Origin: Candidatus Melainabacteria bacterium
Lineage (GTDB): Bacteria > Cyanobacteriota > Vampirovibrionia > 2-02-FULL-35-15
Direction of reading: 5' to 3'
DNA: 64,000 bases
Assembly: GCA_016193285.1 (NCBI GenBank)
Contig: JACPSL010000012.1
Location: forward strand, 1 to 64,000
Shown piece after piece: positions 44,058 through 52,497 of this stretch. The position numbers were made by a program, and so were the translations under genes. Within the stretch, counting starts at the first letter, position 1, and every line of letters begins with the position of its first letter. The notes below the pieces were generated by a model that saw only the letters and a list, made by a program, of their open reading frames with translations, had not been told where the DNA came from and searched no databases.

Positions 44058-44558
44058 ATGTTTTTAATTGGCACAATTGTAGGCGTATTTGGGAATAAGG
44101 GAGATTTAAAAATTATCCCTTTAATAAATCCATCTAATTATCTTTTACAAATTAATTCAATTTTTTTAGAAGGAGCTAATACTATTAAGCAAGAGTTTAA
44201 AGTTTTAAAATCAAAAAAACATAAAAATGTTCATCTGTTTACATTAGAGGGAATTGATAATATTGAGGTTGCTGAAAGCTTAGTAGGTTTATCTGTTTAT
44301 GTTTCAACTATTGAGTTTAAAGAGCTTCAAAAAAACGAATATTACTATCATGATTTAGAAGGTTTAACTGTTTATACCGAAACTGGTGAGTTAATAGGAA
44401 AGGTAGATCATATATTAAACACAGGGCATGATATTCTTGTAATTAAAAATGAAGAAGGAAAAGAAATAATGATACCTTTTGTAGATGAAATAGTTCCAGA
44501 GGTTAATTTAAAAGAAAAAACAATAACAATAAATGCAATTAGTGGATTGGTGGAATAA
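44058..44558 (+). CDS. rimM: ribosome maturation factor RimM
   Basis: 166 residues. N-terminal barrel LIGTIVGVFGNKGDLKIIP and C-terminal PRC-barrel starting YYYHDLEGLTVYTETGELIG with MIPFVDEIVPEVNLKEKTI. Assists 30S head assembly. First of a tight rimM-trpF run; trpF starts 3 nt after its stop. Confidence 0.92.
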   Translation: MFLIGTIVGVFGNKGDLKIIPLINPSNYLLQINSIFLEGANTIKQEFKVLKSKKHKNVHLFTLEGIDNIEVAESLVGLSVYVSTIEFKELQKNEYYYHDLEGLTVYTETGELIGKVDHILNTGHDILVIKNEEGKEIMIPFVDEIVPEVNLKEKTITINAISGLVE

Positions 44559-44560
44559 AA

Positions 44561-45202
44561 GTGCACAATATAAGGATTAAAATCTGTGGGATAACATCAG
44601 TTTACGATGCAAGAATGGTTTGTTCATTTCCAATTCATGCTGTTGGGTTAAACTTTGTTAAAAGATCGAAAAGACGAATCAATATAAAGACAGCAAGAGA
44701 AATAATTGATAGATTACCACCGTTAGTTGAACCTGTTTTAGTTTTTCAGGATGAAAGTATAAGTGAGGTGCTTTATTTAACTCATCTTTTTGGAGTGAAT
44801 ACTGTTCAGTTACACGGGACAGAACCAGTTTCTTACTGTAATGAGTTGAAAAGATTTAATAAGTCTCTAAGAATAATTAAAGCTCTTCCTACGAAAGAAG
44901 CATCAGTTATACAATTAAATGCATACAAAAAAGCCTGTGATTGTTTTTTACTTGATTCATATGACAGAAAGAGTCAAATGGGCGGGACAAGAAAGCCATC
45001 TGACTGGAATATTGCGCAAGAAATAGTTTCAAAATCAAGGTTACCAATTATCCTTGCAGGAGGTTTAAATCCTTATAATATTCAAAGTGCAATTAAAAGA
45101 GTAAAACCTTTTGCAGTTGATTTAAATAGTGGTGTTGAATCACGTGTTGGAAAGAAGGACAGAAGCATGATGGAGAAATTATTTGAAGAATTGAATTCGT
45201 GA
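44561..45202 (+). CDS. trpF: phosphoribosylanthranilate isomerase
   Basis: 213 residues. IRIKICGITSVYDARMV with the catalytic cysteine, HAVGLNFVKRSKR, NTVQLHGTE and the phosphate-binding ILAGGLNPYNIQSAI. A beta/alpha barrel of tryptophan synthesis. Starts with GTG, preceded by TGGAATAAAA, directly after rimM. No other trp gene is in the window. Confidence 0.92.
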   Translation: MHNIRIKICGITSVYDARMVCSFPIHAVGLNFVKRSKRRINIKTAREIIDRLPPLVEPVLVFQDESISEVLYLTHLFGVNTVQLHGTEPVSYCNELKRFNKSLRIIKALPTKEASVIQLNAYKKACDCFLLDSYDRKSQMGGTRKPSDWNIAQEIVSKSRLPIILAGGLNPYNIQSAIKRVKPFAVDLNSGVESRVGKKDRSMMEKLFEELNS

Positions 45203-45210
45203 TATATAAT
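45183..45210 (+). promoter_or_regulatory. alaS promoter, probably leaderless
   Basis: TTGAAG (45183-45188), a 16-nt spacer and TATAAT (45205-45210). The -10 box ends 8 nt before the alaS ATG at 45219, so transcription should begin at or next to the start codon. No Shine-Dalgarno is present. The promoter lies within the end of trpF. Confidence 0.6.
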
Positions 45211-45218
45211 TATTCAGA

Positions 45219-47819
45219 ATGGGACCAGCAACCTCAAAAGAAATTCGTGAGTCTTGGATTAGTTTTTTTTCTAAAGAGCATGGTCACACATATGTCAAGA
45301 GCAGCTCTTTAATACCAGACAATCCAACACTTTTATTAACAGGAGCTGGCATGGTTCAGTTTGTACCATATTTTTTAGATTTAAAAGAACCTGAATTTAA
45401 ACGTGCAGCAACTATTCAAAAATGTACACGTGTTGGAGGAAAAGATTCTGATCTTGAAAATATTGGGAGAACAACAAGACATCACTCGTTTTTTGAAATG
45501 CTTGGAAATTTTAGTTTTGGAGATTATTTTAAATCTGAAGCAATTTCTTGGGCATGGGATTATGTAACAAAGATTTTAAGCTTGCCAAAGGAAAAGTTGA
45601 TTGTCTCTGTTTTTAAGGGAGATAAAATAACACCTTTTGATAGTGAAGCTTATGATTTATGGAAAAAACTTGGTTTAGATGAAAGTAAAATTAAAAAACT
45701 AGGTAGGAAAGATGTGTTTTGGGGTCCTCCAGGGCCAACAGGTCCTTGTGGACCATGTTCTGAGATTTATTTTGACAGAGGGCCTGATTTTAAAGATCCA
45801 GATGAGAGATATTTAGAGATCTGGAATCTTGTTTTTATGGAATTTGAAAAAGATGAAGAAGGGAAGATTAAATTACTTGCGAAAAAAAATATAGACACAG
45901 GAGCTGGACTAGAAAGAATTGCTCTTATTTTACAGAGTAAACCAAGTACATTTGAAACAGATCTTTTAAAACCGATTCTAGACACAGTTTGTGAAATAAC
46001 GAAGGGTAAATCTGATTTAAAAACAAGAATCATTACCGATCACATTCGTTGTATTTGTTTTTTAATTGCAGATGGAATAAGACCTAGCAATTTAGGACGT
46101 GGTTATGTACTCCGCATGCTAATTAGAAGAGCAGCAAGATTTGGTTACTTGCTTGGTATGAGAGAGCCATTTTTATATAAATTACCAGGAGTAGTGACAG
46201 AAAATTATTCAGTGGTTTACACTGAGCTGTTAAACATAAATTTAACTATTGAGGTAGTTAAACGAGAAGAAGAAAAGTTCTTAGAAACAATTGAACGAGG
46301 ACTTGTTTATTTGGATAATTTATTTTTAAAACCAGGGAAAATAATTTCAGGAGAAGATGCTTTTAATTTATATTCTACCTATGGTTTTCCAGTTGAATTA
46401 ACTATTGATATTGCAAAAGAAAAGGATAAAGAAGTTAATCTTGTAAGTTTTGAAACTGCAAAAGAAAAGCATTCAGAAGTTTCAAACAAAGATGTTTTTG
46501 CAGTTAAGTTAACAGATAAAAAAAATTATGGAGATCTTTTAAAAGAACTTGGAACTACACAATTTTTAGGATATGAAGTAGAAAGATGTGATGCAAAAGT
46601 TCTTGCAATTTTAAACTCAAGTGGAGAAAGAGTAGAAAAAATAAAAGAAGGAGAAAGTGGTGAAATTATTTTAGACAAGACTGTTTTTTATGCTGAATCT
46701 GGAGGACAAGTAGGTGATATTGGAATTATTAGAGACCAAAGACTAGAGACTATAGACCAGAGACCTAAGGTTATAGTTACTGATACACAAAAATTTGAAG
46801 GACTCTTTATGCATCATGTACAGGTAAAATCTGGAGAAATAAAAATTGGAGATAATGTTTCATGTGAAATTGACTTAGAAAGACGAACTCGCACAAAACA
46901 TCACCATAGTGCTACACATCTTATGCACTCAGCACTTAGAAAGATCTTTGGAGAAACCCTTCAGCAAGCAGGTTCAGAGGTAAATTATGAAAGAACAAGA
47001 TTTGATTTTACGCTTGATCGAGGAGCAAAACCAGAAGAAATTAAAATGATTGAAGACATGGTAAATAACTGGATTCAAAAAAAACTACCAGTAGAAATAA
47101 AAGAAATGTCATTTGATGATGCAATAAAAACAGGTGCTCTGGCATTTTTTGGGGATAAGTATGGTGATTTTGTAAGAGTCATAAAAATGGGGGATGAAAA
47201 AGAACTTGCAAGTGTTGAGTTTTGTGGTGGAACGCATGTAAAAAACACTAGTGAAATAGGTGAATTTAAAATAATTAAAGAAAGCTCAATTAGTGCTGGT
47301 ACAAGAAGAATAGAAGCAGTTAGTGGAGAGGCACTAAGAGAGTACATGGTTAAGCAAGAAAAAGAAAGAGAATTAAAATCACAGAAAGAAAAGGAGCTAG
47401 AAGTAAAAAAGATACAAGAAGAAAAAAAAACTGCTCTTAGTTTGGAAAAATTAAAGATGCAAGAAGACAAAATACAAAAATTACCAAATGATGTTTTACT
47501 TTTTATTCCCAAGTCAGATGATTATGGATCAAATGCAATTAAAATCTATATTGAAAATAAAATTAAATCAGAGACAAAACTAGTTGCTGTAATTGTAAAT
47601 GTAGAGACGTTGCTCGCAACGTCTCTAACATTTTATGTAGGCATCACAAAAGACCTTATCCAGAAAGGCTTAAAAGCCAAAGAACTTGTAAACAAAATTG
47701 CAGAGGTAACTGGTGGTCGTGGTGGCGGTCGCGATGATTTTGCACAAGCTGGTGGGAAAGATATTTCAAGAATTGAAGAAGCTTTAAAAGCTGGTCAGAA
47801 ATTTATTCTACTTTTTTAA
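45219..47819 (+). CDS. alaS: alanyl-tRNA synthetase
   Basis: 866 residues. Catalytic core ESWISFFSKEHGHTYVKSSS, RHHSFFEMLGNFSFGDYF, WGPPGPTGPCGPCSEIYFDR; editing domain FYAESGGQVGD and HHHSATHLMHSALRK, with VEFCGGTH supplying the zinc ligand; coiled coil near 705-755 and C-terminal GGRGGGRDDFAQAGG. Two repeat-derived pieces are read in frame: residues about 505-516 (RDQRLETIDQRP, heptamer cassette) in the editing domain, and about 795-803 (VETLLATSL, palindrome) in the C-terminal domain. Essential for charging tRNA-Ala, so both insertions must be tolerated. Confidence 0.96.
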   Translation: MGPATSKEIRESWISFFSKEHGHTYVKSSSLIPDNPTLLLTGAGMVQFVPYFLDLKEPEFKRAATIQKCTRVGGKDSDLENIGRTTRHHSFFEMLGNFSFGDYFKSEAISWAWDYVTKILSLPKEKLIVSVFKGDKITPFDSEAYDLWKKLGLDESKIKKLGRKDVFWGPPGPTGPCGPCSEIYFDRGPDFKDPDERYLEIWNLVFMEFEKDEEGKIKLLAKKNIDTGAGLERIALILQSKPSTFETDLLKPILDTVCEITKGKSDLKTRIITDHIRCICFLIADGIRPSNLGRGYVLRMLIRRAARFGYLLGMREPFLYKLPGVVTENYSVVYTELLNINLTIEVVKREEEKFLETIERGLVYLDNLFLKPGKIISGEDAFNLYSTYGFPVELTIDIAKEKDKEVNLVSFETAKEKHSEVSNKDVFAVKLTDKKNYGDLLKELGTTQFLGYEVERCDAKVLAILNSSGERVEKIKEGESGEIILDKTVFYAESGGQVGDIGIIRDQRLETIDQRPKVIVTDTQKFEGLFMHHVQVKSGEIKIGDNVSCEIDLERRTRTKHHHSATHLMHSALRKIFGETLQQAGSEVNYERTRFDFTLDRGAKPEEIKMIEDMVNNWIQKKLPVEIKEMSFDDAIKTGALAFFGDKYGDFVRVIKMGDEKELASVEFCGGTHVKNTSEIGEFKIIKESSISAGTRRIEAVSGEALREYMVKQEKERELKSQKEKELEVKKIQEEKKTALSLEKLKMQEDKIQKLPNDVLLFIPKSDDYGSNAIKIYIENKIKSETKLVAVIVNVETLLATSLTFYVGITKDLIQKGLKAKELVNKIAEVTGGRGGGRDDFAQAGGKDISRIEEALKAGQKFILLF
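46731..46765. repeat. five-unit heptamer cassette inside alaS
   Basis: Units AGAGACC, AAAGACT, AGAGACT, ATAGACC and AGAGACC, 35 nt in all. Located where other AlaRS proteins have a short turn after FYAESGGQVGD.GII. Confidence 0.9.
47602..47627. repeat. TAGAGACGTTGC palindrome inside alaS
   Basis: Perfect 12-bp arms TAGAGACGTTGC/GCAACGTCTCTA with a TC loop. The sequence is of the type abundant in cyanobacterial genomes as a small dispersed repeat. Confidence 0.88.
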
Positions 47820-48560
47820 ATTGTGTAGCCTTCTTATTGCCTCAAGTTCTTTTTCTTTTTGAGCTTTTTGAACTTTTCTTGCTTCCTGGATCCACGATGA
47901 TAAATTAACTTTGCCATTATTGTTTCCATTTTCTTGTTCGGCAGAAGGATCTTCTTGATTGCTTAGTATTTTTTCTAATTTAGTTTTATTAAATCCGTAT
48001 GGAGAATTATATGTAAGAGGCTTGGGAGGTTCATAGTTTAAGAGCCAGCTTTGAAGCCGGCTTGCTCTTCTAGTTGAATCATAAAGACCTTCTGCGTCAA
48101 ATAAAAGATAGTAGTTCTCCGGATTTTCCCACTGAACTTTAGCAGGATCTATCTTGTTAATTAATTCTTCAATTAAAATGGCTGCTTGTTCTATTGTTTT
48201 AAGAAACTTGTGTAGCCTTGGAATATCCATATTTTCAGTATTAATTGCTTTTGATAGTTCAAAAGATTCTAACTTTATATCACTTGCTTTTTTAGAGAGA
48301 TTACTTTGTTTTAACCTTTTTGCAAAATCTTCTAAGATTTGTGCAGCATATTCAGCTCTGTTATCAATTAGTTCCCTAACAAGTTCAGTTTCAGCTTCTT
48401 TTGGATCTTGTGGTATTTTAGGTAGCTCAACTTTTTCAATGCTTGAAGTAGGTTTGTTTTTTATTGTGTCATTTGCACTGGCTTGAGGTAATGGATGAGC
48501 TAATGCTGCACTTAATACAGCAAATGAGGCATAGCCTAATAATTTTGTTGACCTTAGCAA
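47808..48560 (-). CDS. secreted helical protein, unrecognised
   Basis: 250 residues starting at a TTG (48558-48560), which gives a plausible signal peptide (KLLGYASFAVLSAALAHPLP, cleavage near ASA-N). No in-frame ATG offers a better start. The mature part is mostly charged helices (e.g. ELIDNRAEYAAQILEDFAKR) and ends in a Lys/Glu-rich helix. Likely periplasmic; no family recognised. A TATACT lies about 11 nt before the TTG. The 3' end overlaps alaS by 12 nt in convergent orientation. Confidence 0.65.
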   Translation of the reverse strand: MLRSTKLLGYASFAVLSAALAHPLPQASANDTIKNKPTSSIEKVELPKIPQDPKEAETELVRELIDNRAEYAAQILEDFAKRLKQSNLSKKASDIKLESFELSKAINTENMDIPRLHKFLKTIEQAAILIEELINKIDPAKVQWENPENYYLLFDAEGLYDSTRRASRLQSWLLNYEPPKPLTYNSPYGFNKTKLEKILSNQEDPSAEQENGNNNGKVNLSSWIQEARKVQKAQKEKELEAIRRLHNLKK

Positions 48561-48597
48561 GATTGTTGTTAAGTATAACAGGTAAGAAATAATAATG

Positions 48598-49560
48598 CTA
48601 ATATTTCTTTAATTTAATAAGCCCTTCTCTGTCCTTTGCTTCTCCTTGTGTTAAAGACCAAGCCCTGGAGCTATTTTTACTTTTATTCCTAAGTTCTTCA
48701 CCATTTACTTCATGCCACTTGAAATCAAATAAAATATGTTTAGGATCATCATTGTAGATAGTAATTTCTCTAAATGCATTTGGGTATTGAACAACAGCAG
48801 GACAGCTGTTGTGAATTATATTTTTAATTTTGGATAATTTTGCAGCATGATAATGACCACTAAATACTGCAAGAACATTTTTATATTCTTTAATTAAATT
48901 TAAAAGCTTAGTTCTGTCTGGTTCAACAATAAAATGATCCTTACTTTTATATGGTTCAACTATTGGGAAATGAATAGCAATGATTACAAACCTATCCTTA
49001 CTATTTTCTAACTCATCATGTAACCATTTAAGTTGCTTGTCATCAATTTGCCCAAGTGCTGTAACAATTTTATCTGTGGTGCCATCAAGACAAATAAATT
49101 TAAACTTTTCATTAGGCAAAAAAGAATAATAAGTAGAGACGGGGTTAACCCCGTCTCTACTAAATTTTTTAATAAATCCTTTTTTACCAAGTCCACCACC
49201 TATACTTACATCATGATTGCCAAGTAAAACATACAATGGATATTTTAATGACATAGTAATATTAATAAACTTATCTACTAAGTCTTCTTCTGGTGTGTCT
49301 ACAAGATCTCCTGTAGCTAAAACAAGATCCAGATCTTTTATATTATTTATTTGTTCAACAGCACTAGTTAAAAGTTTTTCAGAGCTTCCAAGTAGTCTCT
49401 CTGCATCTTTTGCATATGAATGTTGAAGATGAATGTCAGAGATCTGGACAAAATGTAAAAGTGGTTTTAATTCCTTAGAACTTGTAAAAGAAGTAGAGAA
49501 GCAAAGAAGTAAGGAAGTAAAGAAACATGAAAATAAAAAATATTTTCTTTTTTTAGTCAT
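48598..49560 (-). CDS. secreted calcineurin-like metallophosphoesterase
   Basis: 320 residues. Signal peptide (FLFSCFFTSLLLCFSTSFTS) then the metal-site series VQISDIHLQHSY, LVLATGDLVD, YVLLGNHDVS, VIIAIHFPI and FSGHYHAAKL, i.e. all five metallophosphoesterase motifs. Probably periplasmic; the substrate is unknown. Residues about 134-143 (RDGVNPVST) are encoded by a perfect 28-bp palindrome, placed between GNHD and the next strand, away from the metal ligands. Confidence 0.86.
   Translation of the reverse strand: MTKKRKYFLFSCFFTSLLLCFSTSFTSSKELKPLLHFVQISDIHLQHSYAKDAERLLGSSEKLLTSAVEQINNIKDLDLVLATGDLVDTPEEDLVDKFINITMSLKYPLYVLLGNHDVSIGGGLGKKGFIKKFSRDGVNPVSTYYSFLPNEKFKFICLDGTTDKIVTALGQIDDKQLKWLHDELENSKDRFVIIAIHFPIVEPYKSKDHFIVEPDRTKLLNLIKEYKNVLAVFSGHYHAAKLSKIKNIIHNSCPAVVQYPNAFREITIYNDDPKHILFDFKWHEVNGEELRNKSKNSSRAWSLTQGEAKDREGLIKLKKY
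49133..49160. repeat. perfect 28-bp palindrome inside the metallophosphoesterase gene
   Basis: GTAGAGACGGGGTT followed directly by its complement AACCCCGTCTCTAC, flanked on both sides by TAA-containing sequence that could be a short target duplication. Same GTAGAGAC end as the element in alaS. Confidence 0.92.
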
Positions 49561-49594
49561 AGCTTTTTCTAATCTATCATGAACTGAGGTTGGG

Positions 49595-49662
49595 AAGTTA
49601 CGAAGTTATGAACCTTGTAACCTCGTAACCTTGTAACCTCGTAACCTTGTAACTTCGTAACT
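49595..49662. repeat. octamer array before purD with an inverted piece
   Basis: Six AACCTTGT/AACCTCGT/AACTTCGT units (49611-49658) preceded by two inverted units (GAAGTTAC, GAAGTTAT). The inverted part can pair with the last units. The array abuts the purD TATAAT. Confidence 0.88.
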
Positions 49663-49666
49663 GTAA

Positions 49667-49672
49667 TATAAT
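49667..49672 (+). promoter_or_regulatory. purD -10 box, leaderless type
   Basis: TATAAT ends 7 nt before the purD ATG. A TTGTAA within the octamer array (49647-49652) could serve as a -35 with a short 14-nt spacer. Confidence 0.5.
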
Positions 49673-49679
49673 TTTTATT

Positions 49680-51005
49680 ATGAATGTTTTAGTAATTGGT
49701 GGTGGTGGAAGAGAACATGCAATTTGCTGGAAATTGCATCAAAGTCCACATGTGACTCATATATTTTGTGCTCCAGGAAATGCAGGTATTGCTGAAGTAG
49801 CAACTTGTATCCCTGTAAAGCCACACGATATTGAAAGATTAGCAGAAACTGCAATTGCACAAAAAATTGATCTAACAATTGTTGGTATGGATGAACCTTT
49901 ATCTCTTGGTATTGTTGATCATTTTAAGAAGAAAGGACTTAGAATATTTGGACCTACAAAAAACGCAGCAAAATTAGAATGGTCAAAATATTTTGCAAAA
50001 GAGTTTATGCTAAAGCACAATATTCCTACAGCATCTTACGCATGTTTTGATAGCAGGGATTTTGCTATAGCTTATGCAAAATCCAAAGAGCCTCCAATTG
50101 TAGTAAAAGCAGATGGTCTTGCACTTGGTAAAGGAGTAACAGTTGCTAAATCTCTTGATGAGGCTAAAATTGCTATTCATGATTGTTTTGATGGGAAATT
50201 TGGCAGAGCAGGAAGTCTTGTAGTAATTGAAGATTTTTTAAAAGGGCAAGAAGTTTCTGTTTTTGCATTTTGTGATGGGAAAGATGCTGTTACATTAGCT
50301 ACAGCTCAGGATTATAAAAGATTAGAAGATGGCGATAATGGCCCAAATACAGGTGGAATGGGAGCATATGCACCAGTCTCTTTTGTAAGCCCAGAGCTGC
50401 TTGGAAAAATAAAAGAAGAAATCATTTCTCCTACTTTAACTGGGATGGCTAGCGAAGGTAATCCATATCAAGGCATTCTTTATCTTGGACTTATGATTGA
50501 TGAACATGGAAATCCAAGAGTTGTTGAGTTTAACTCAAGACTTGGAGATCCAGAAGCACAAGTTGTTTTACCTTTATTAGATGAAGATTTTTTTGAAATT
50601 TGTTTTTCAGTTACTGAAGGTGACTTAGGAAAGTATAAAGAAGGTTTACACAGATTAGGTGGTGCTGCACTTTGTGTAGTTATTGCTTCAAAAGGTTATC
50701 CTCAAAACTATGAAAAGGGTATTCCAATTGGATTTCAGAAACTTAATGAGCCAATAGAAGTTGTTAGCGGTAAAAACCCACAAACAATTGAGTCAATTTT
50801 AAAAGCCAAAGGAATTATTTTTCATGCAGGTACAGCAAGAGATACTGATGGCAGGCTTGTTTCAAATGGAGGAAGAGTATTAGGTGTTACTGCACTTGCA
50901 GACAATCTCTTAGATGCCCAAGTCCTAGCATATAAATTATGTGAAAGAATTGATTTTGAAGGGAAATATTATCGTAGGGATATTGGTGATAAAGGAATGA
51001 TTTAG
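49680..51005 (+). CDS. purD: phosphoribosylamine-glycine ligase (GAR synthetase)
   Basis: 441 residues. MNVLVIGGGGREHAICWKLH, CAPGNAGIAEVAT, ATP-grasp KADGLALGKGVTVAKSLDEA, the acidic EDFLKGQEVSVFAF, GPNTGGMGAYAPV and VVEFNSRLGDPEAQVVLPLL. All PurD signatures are intact. Second step of purine synthesis. Its 5' region is an octamer array and a TATAAT only 7 nt from the ATG. The downstream gap (51006-51120) shows nothing clear. Confidence 0.95.
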   Translation: MNVLVIGGGGREHAICWKLHQSPHVTHIFCAPGNAGIAEVATCIPVKPHDIERLAETAIAQKIDLTIVGMDEPLSLGIVDHFKKKGLRIFGPTKNAAKLEWSKYFAKEFMLKHNIPTASYACFDSRDFAIAYAKSKEPPIVVKADGLALGKGVTVAKSLDEAKIAIHDCFDGKFGRAGSLVVIEDFLKGQEVSVFAFCDGKDAVTLATAQDYKRLEDGDNGPNTGGMGAYAPVSFVSPELLGKIKEEIISPTLTGMASEGNPYQGILYLGLMIDEHGNPRVVEFNSRLGDPEAQVVLPLLDEDFFEICFSVTEGDLGKYKEGLHRLGGAALCVVIASKGYPQNYEKGIPIGFQKLNEPIEVVSGKNPQTIESILKAKGIIFHAGTARDTDGRLVSNGGRVLGVTALADNLLDAQVLAYKLCERIDFEGKYYRRDIGDKGMI

Positions 51006-51120
51006 CTCATTTAATACTGAGATCATCTTGTGTAAAAATGTTATTTTCTCCACTGTTAAACACCTCACTATCCTCTCCACCACAACAACTATTCAGTTTT
51101 ATTTCTTAAGAGGAATGTAA

Positions 51121-51798
51121 CTACTTGTATATTACATAATGATCATCGTCTCTTCCATCACTTCCCCACAGACTACTAAAAAGTCCCTTCCTTACATAAT
51201 GATCATCGTCTCTTCCATCACTTCCCCATAGACTACTAAAAAGTCCTTTCCCTGAACTACCAAAAAGCCCTCCCCCTGAACTATTAAAAAGTTCCCAAAG
51301 TGAAAGCAATGAAGTAAGAGCAGTCATCCACGAAGGACTTTCATTCTCTGGAACTCCAACAGTGGGATTTGAGTTTGTTGGAGGAGATCCAATAACAGGA
51401 TCATGAGGGCTGGGTGTAATAGGCCTTTCAACTGGAAGTGTAACATCAGGAGGTCCAGAAGGCCCAGGGACAATAACAGGATCATAGGGGGGACGTGTAG
51501 TAGGCTTCTCAACTGGAAGTGTAACAGTAGGAGGTCCAGAAGGCCCAGGTCTAACAACAGGATCATAAGAGGGACGTGTAGTAGGCTTCTCAACTGGAAG
51601 TGTAACAATTCTATCTGGTGGTCCTAGTGCTTTTTTCTCTTCTATATTGTTACTAGTTGAAGTATTTCTACCAGTAGCAGTTAAAGGTATGACAGAGTCT
51701 CCATTGGGATTACGTCCATTTACAACCTGTGGAATGCCCTTCTTTGTTGTTACTGCTGCTATTGGTTGGGTGGATGTTGTAATAGATGTATGTACCAT
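51121..51798 (-). CDS. repeat-rich low-complexity protein, unrecognised
   Basis: 225 residues, no signal peptide. The middle holds three copies of a 27-residue unit with VTLPVEKPTTRPxYDPV and PGPSGPP. The C-terminus holds KGLFSSLWGSDGRDDDHYV twice, encoded by two nearly identical 60-nt direct repeats, plus older related pieces (GLFGSSGKGLF). Gly/Pro/Ser-rich and probably unstructured. Function unknown. The clean frame across repeats suggests it is translated. Confidence 0.6.
   Translation of the reverse strand: MVHTSITTSTQPIAAVTTKKGIPQVVNGRNPNGDSVIPLTATGRNTSTSNNIEEKKALGPPDRIVTLPVEKPTTRPSYDPVVRPGPSGPPTVTLPVEKPTTRPPYDPVIVPGPSGPPDVTLPVERPITPSPHDPVIGSPPTNSNPTVGVPENESPSWMTALTSLLSLWELFNSSGGGLFGSSGKGLFSSLWGSDGRDDDHYVRKGLFSSLWGSDGRDDDHYVIYK
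51132..51251. repeat. two tandem 60-nt direct repeats
   Basis: 51132-51191 and 51192-51251 differ at only about two or three positions and encode the duplicated C-terminal 20 residues of the protein at 51121-51798. Recent duplication. Confidence 0.9.
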
Positions 51799-51899
51799 AT
51801 AGTTCTCTAATTTAGTTTAATAGTAATAGACTTCTACAGTAAAACATAAACAGGTTATCTTCTTGTTAAAGGAATTAAAGGATTAGTGTAAATTAATTT

Positions 51900-52118
51900 T
51901 TAAATACTTTCTTGATTTATTTTATATTGAGTTTGAACTAATGCACTTTGAAGTTTGTTTTCTTCGTCTGGTTGTCCTCTTACTTTTTTAAGCTTAGCTA
52001 ATAGTGCTGCTTGTTCCTCTTTAAGTTTTTTTAGTCCTTCGCTTCTTTTAGTATCTGTAGTGCTTTGAGCATCAGCTCTGCTTGTTTGGTTTGATGAATT
52101 TATTGAGTTTACTTCCAT
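51900..52118 (-). CDS. small helical protein, unrecognised
   Basis: 72 residues from the ATG at 52118 (MEVNSINSSNQTSRADAQST); the longer frame starts only at a TTG. A disordered polar N-terminus is followed by a charged helix (GLKKLKEEQAALLAKLKKVR) that could form a coiled coil. No SD is visible. Unknown function; codon use and length are compatible with a real small gene. Confidence 0.5.
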   Translation of the reverse strand: MEVNSINSSNQTSRADAQSTTDTKRSEGLKKLKEEQAALLAKLKKVRGQPDEENKLQSALVQTQYKINQESI

Positions 52119-52497
52119 AGGGAGTACCTGACTAATTACAAAGTAAAACAAATGTTGGTTAATTTTTGGATAACATCTTCCAAAAAGTAACCCCCTGTAT
52201 GAGCTCTAACACAGGGGGTTATTTCCTTTTATTACTTTTTATTGTTTGTTAATTCTCTAGAGAAGCTAGAGAACCGACCTACTTACCGATTTGATTTAAC
52301 ACTGCGGTTAATTTTTCCGCTCTCCTTTGGGTCAATTATACTAGCTTGTGTTGCCCACTTTGATTTAGTGTCTTATCAAATGGCTACTATAAGCATACTC
52401 ACAATTAATAAAAAATTCAAGTTATTAATTATCCATATTTAATGTTGATTAAAAAAAATTTACAAAAGTTATGAGGCTTTAACCAATGTATAATATG
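52119..52497. other. 379-nt stretch with no clear gene
   Basis: A plus-strand ORF at 52242-52442 looks like chance (hydrophobic, no ribosome site). The stretch holds a GC-rich hairpin at 52188-52221. On the minus strand it has a TATAAT (about 52337) and small hairpins (GCGG...CCGC near 52303-52319, TTCTCTAG region near 52250-52270), which could be a small RNA ending at that hairpin. I could not match it to 6S, SRP, tmRNA or RNase P RNA. Confidence 0.3.
52188..52221. terminator. strong hairpin with T-rich flanks
   Basis: 11-bp arms TAACCCCCTGT/ACAGGGGGTTA around a 12-nt loop. T-runs follow on both strands (CTTTTTGG on minus, TTTCCTTTTATT on plus). It has the form of an intrinsic terminator, but no annotated gene ends at it, which hints at an unannotated RNA. 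Confidence 0.6.

Noticed and set aside
48038-48071. Imperfect palindrome AGAGCCAGCTT... in the secreted protein gene
   Set aside because: The arms pair poorly with a shifted register, so I could not support it as a member of the palindrome family.
52242-52442. 66-residue plus-strand ORF
   Set aside because: No ribosome site, hydrophobic chance-like composition, and it overlaps hairpins that look like non-coding RNA or terminator sequence.
52453-52470. HLR1-like RpaB-binding site (TTTACA...TTATGA)
   Set aside because: The second half-site has two mismatches and the spacing is uncertain in such AT-rich DNA.
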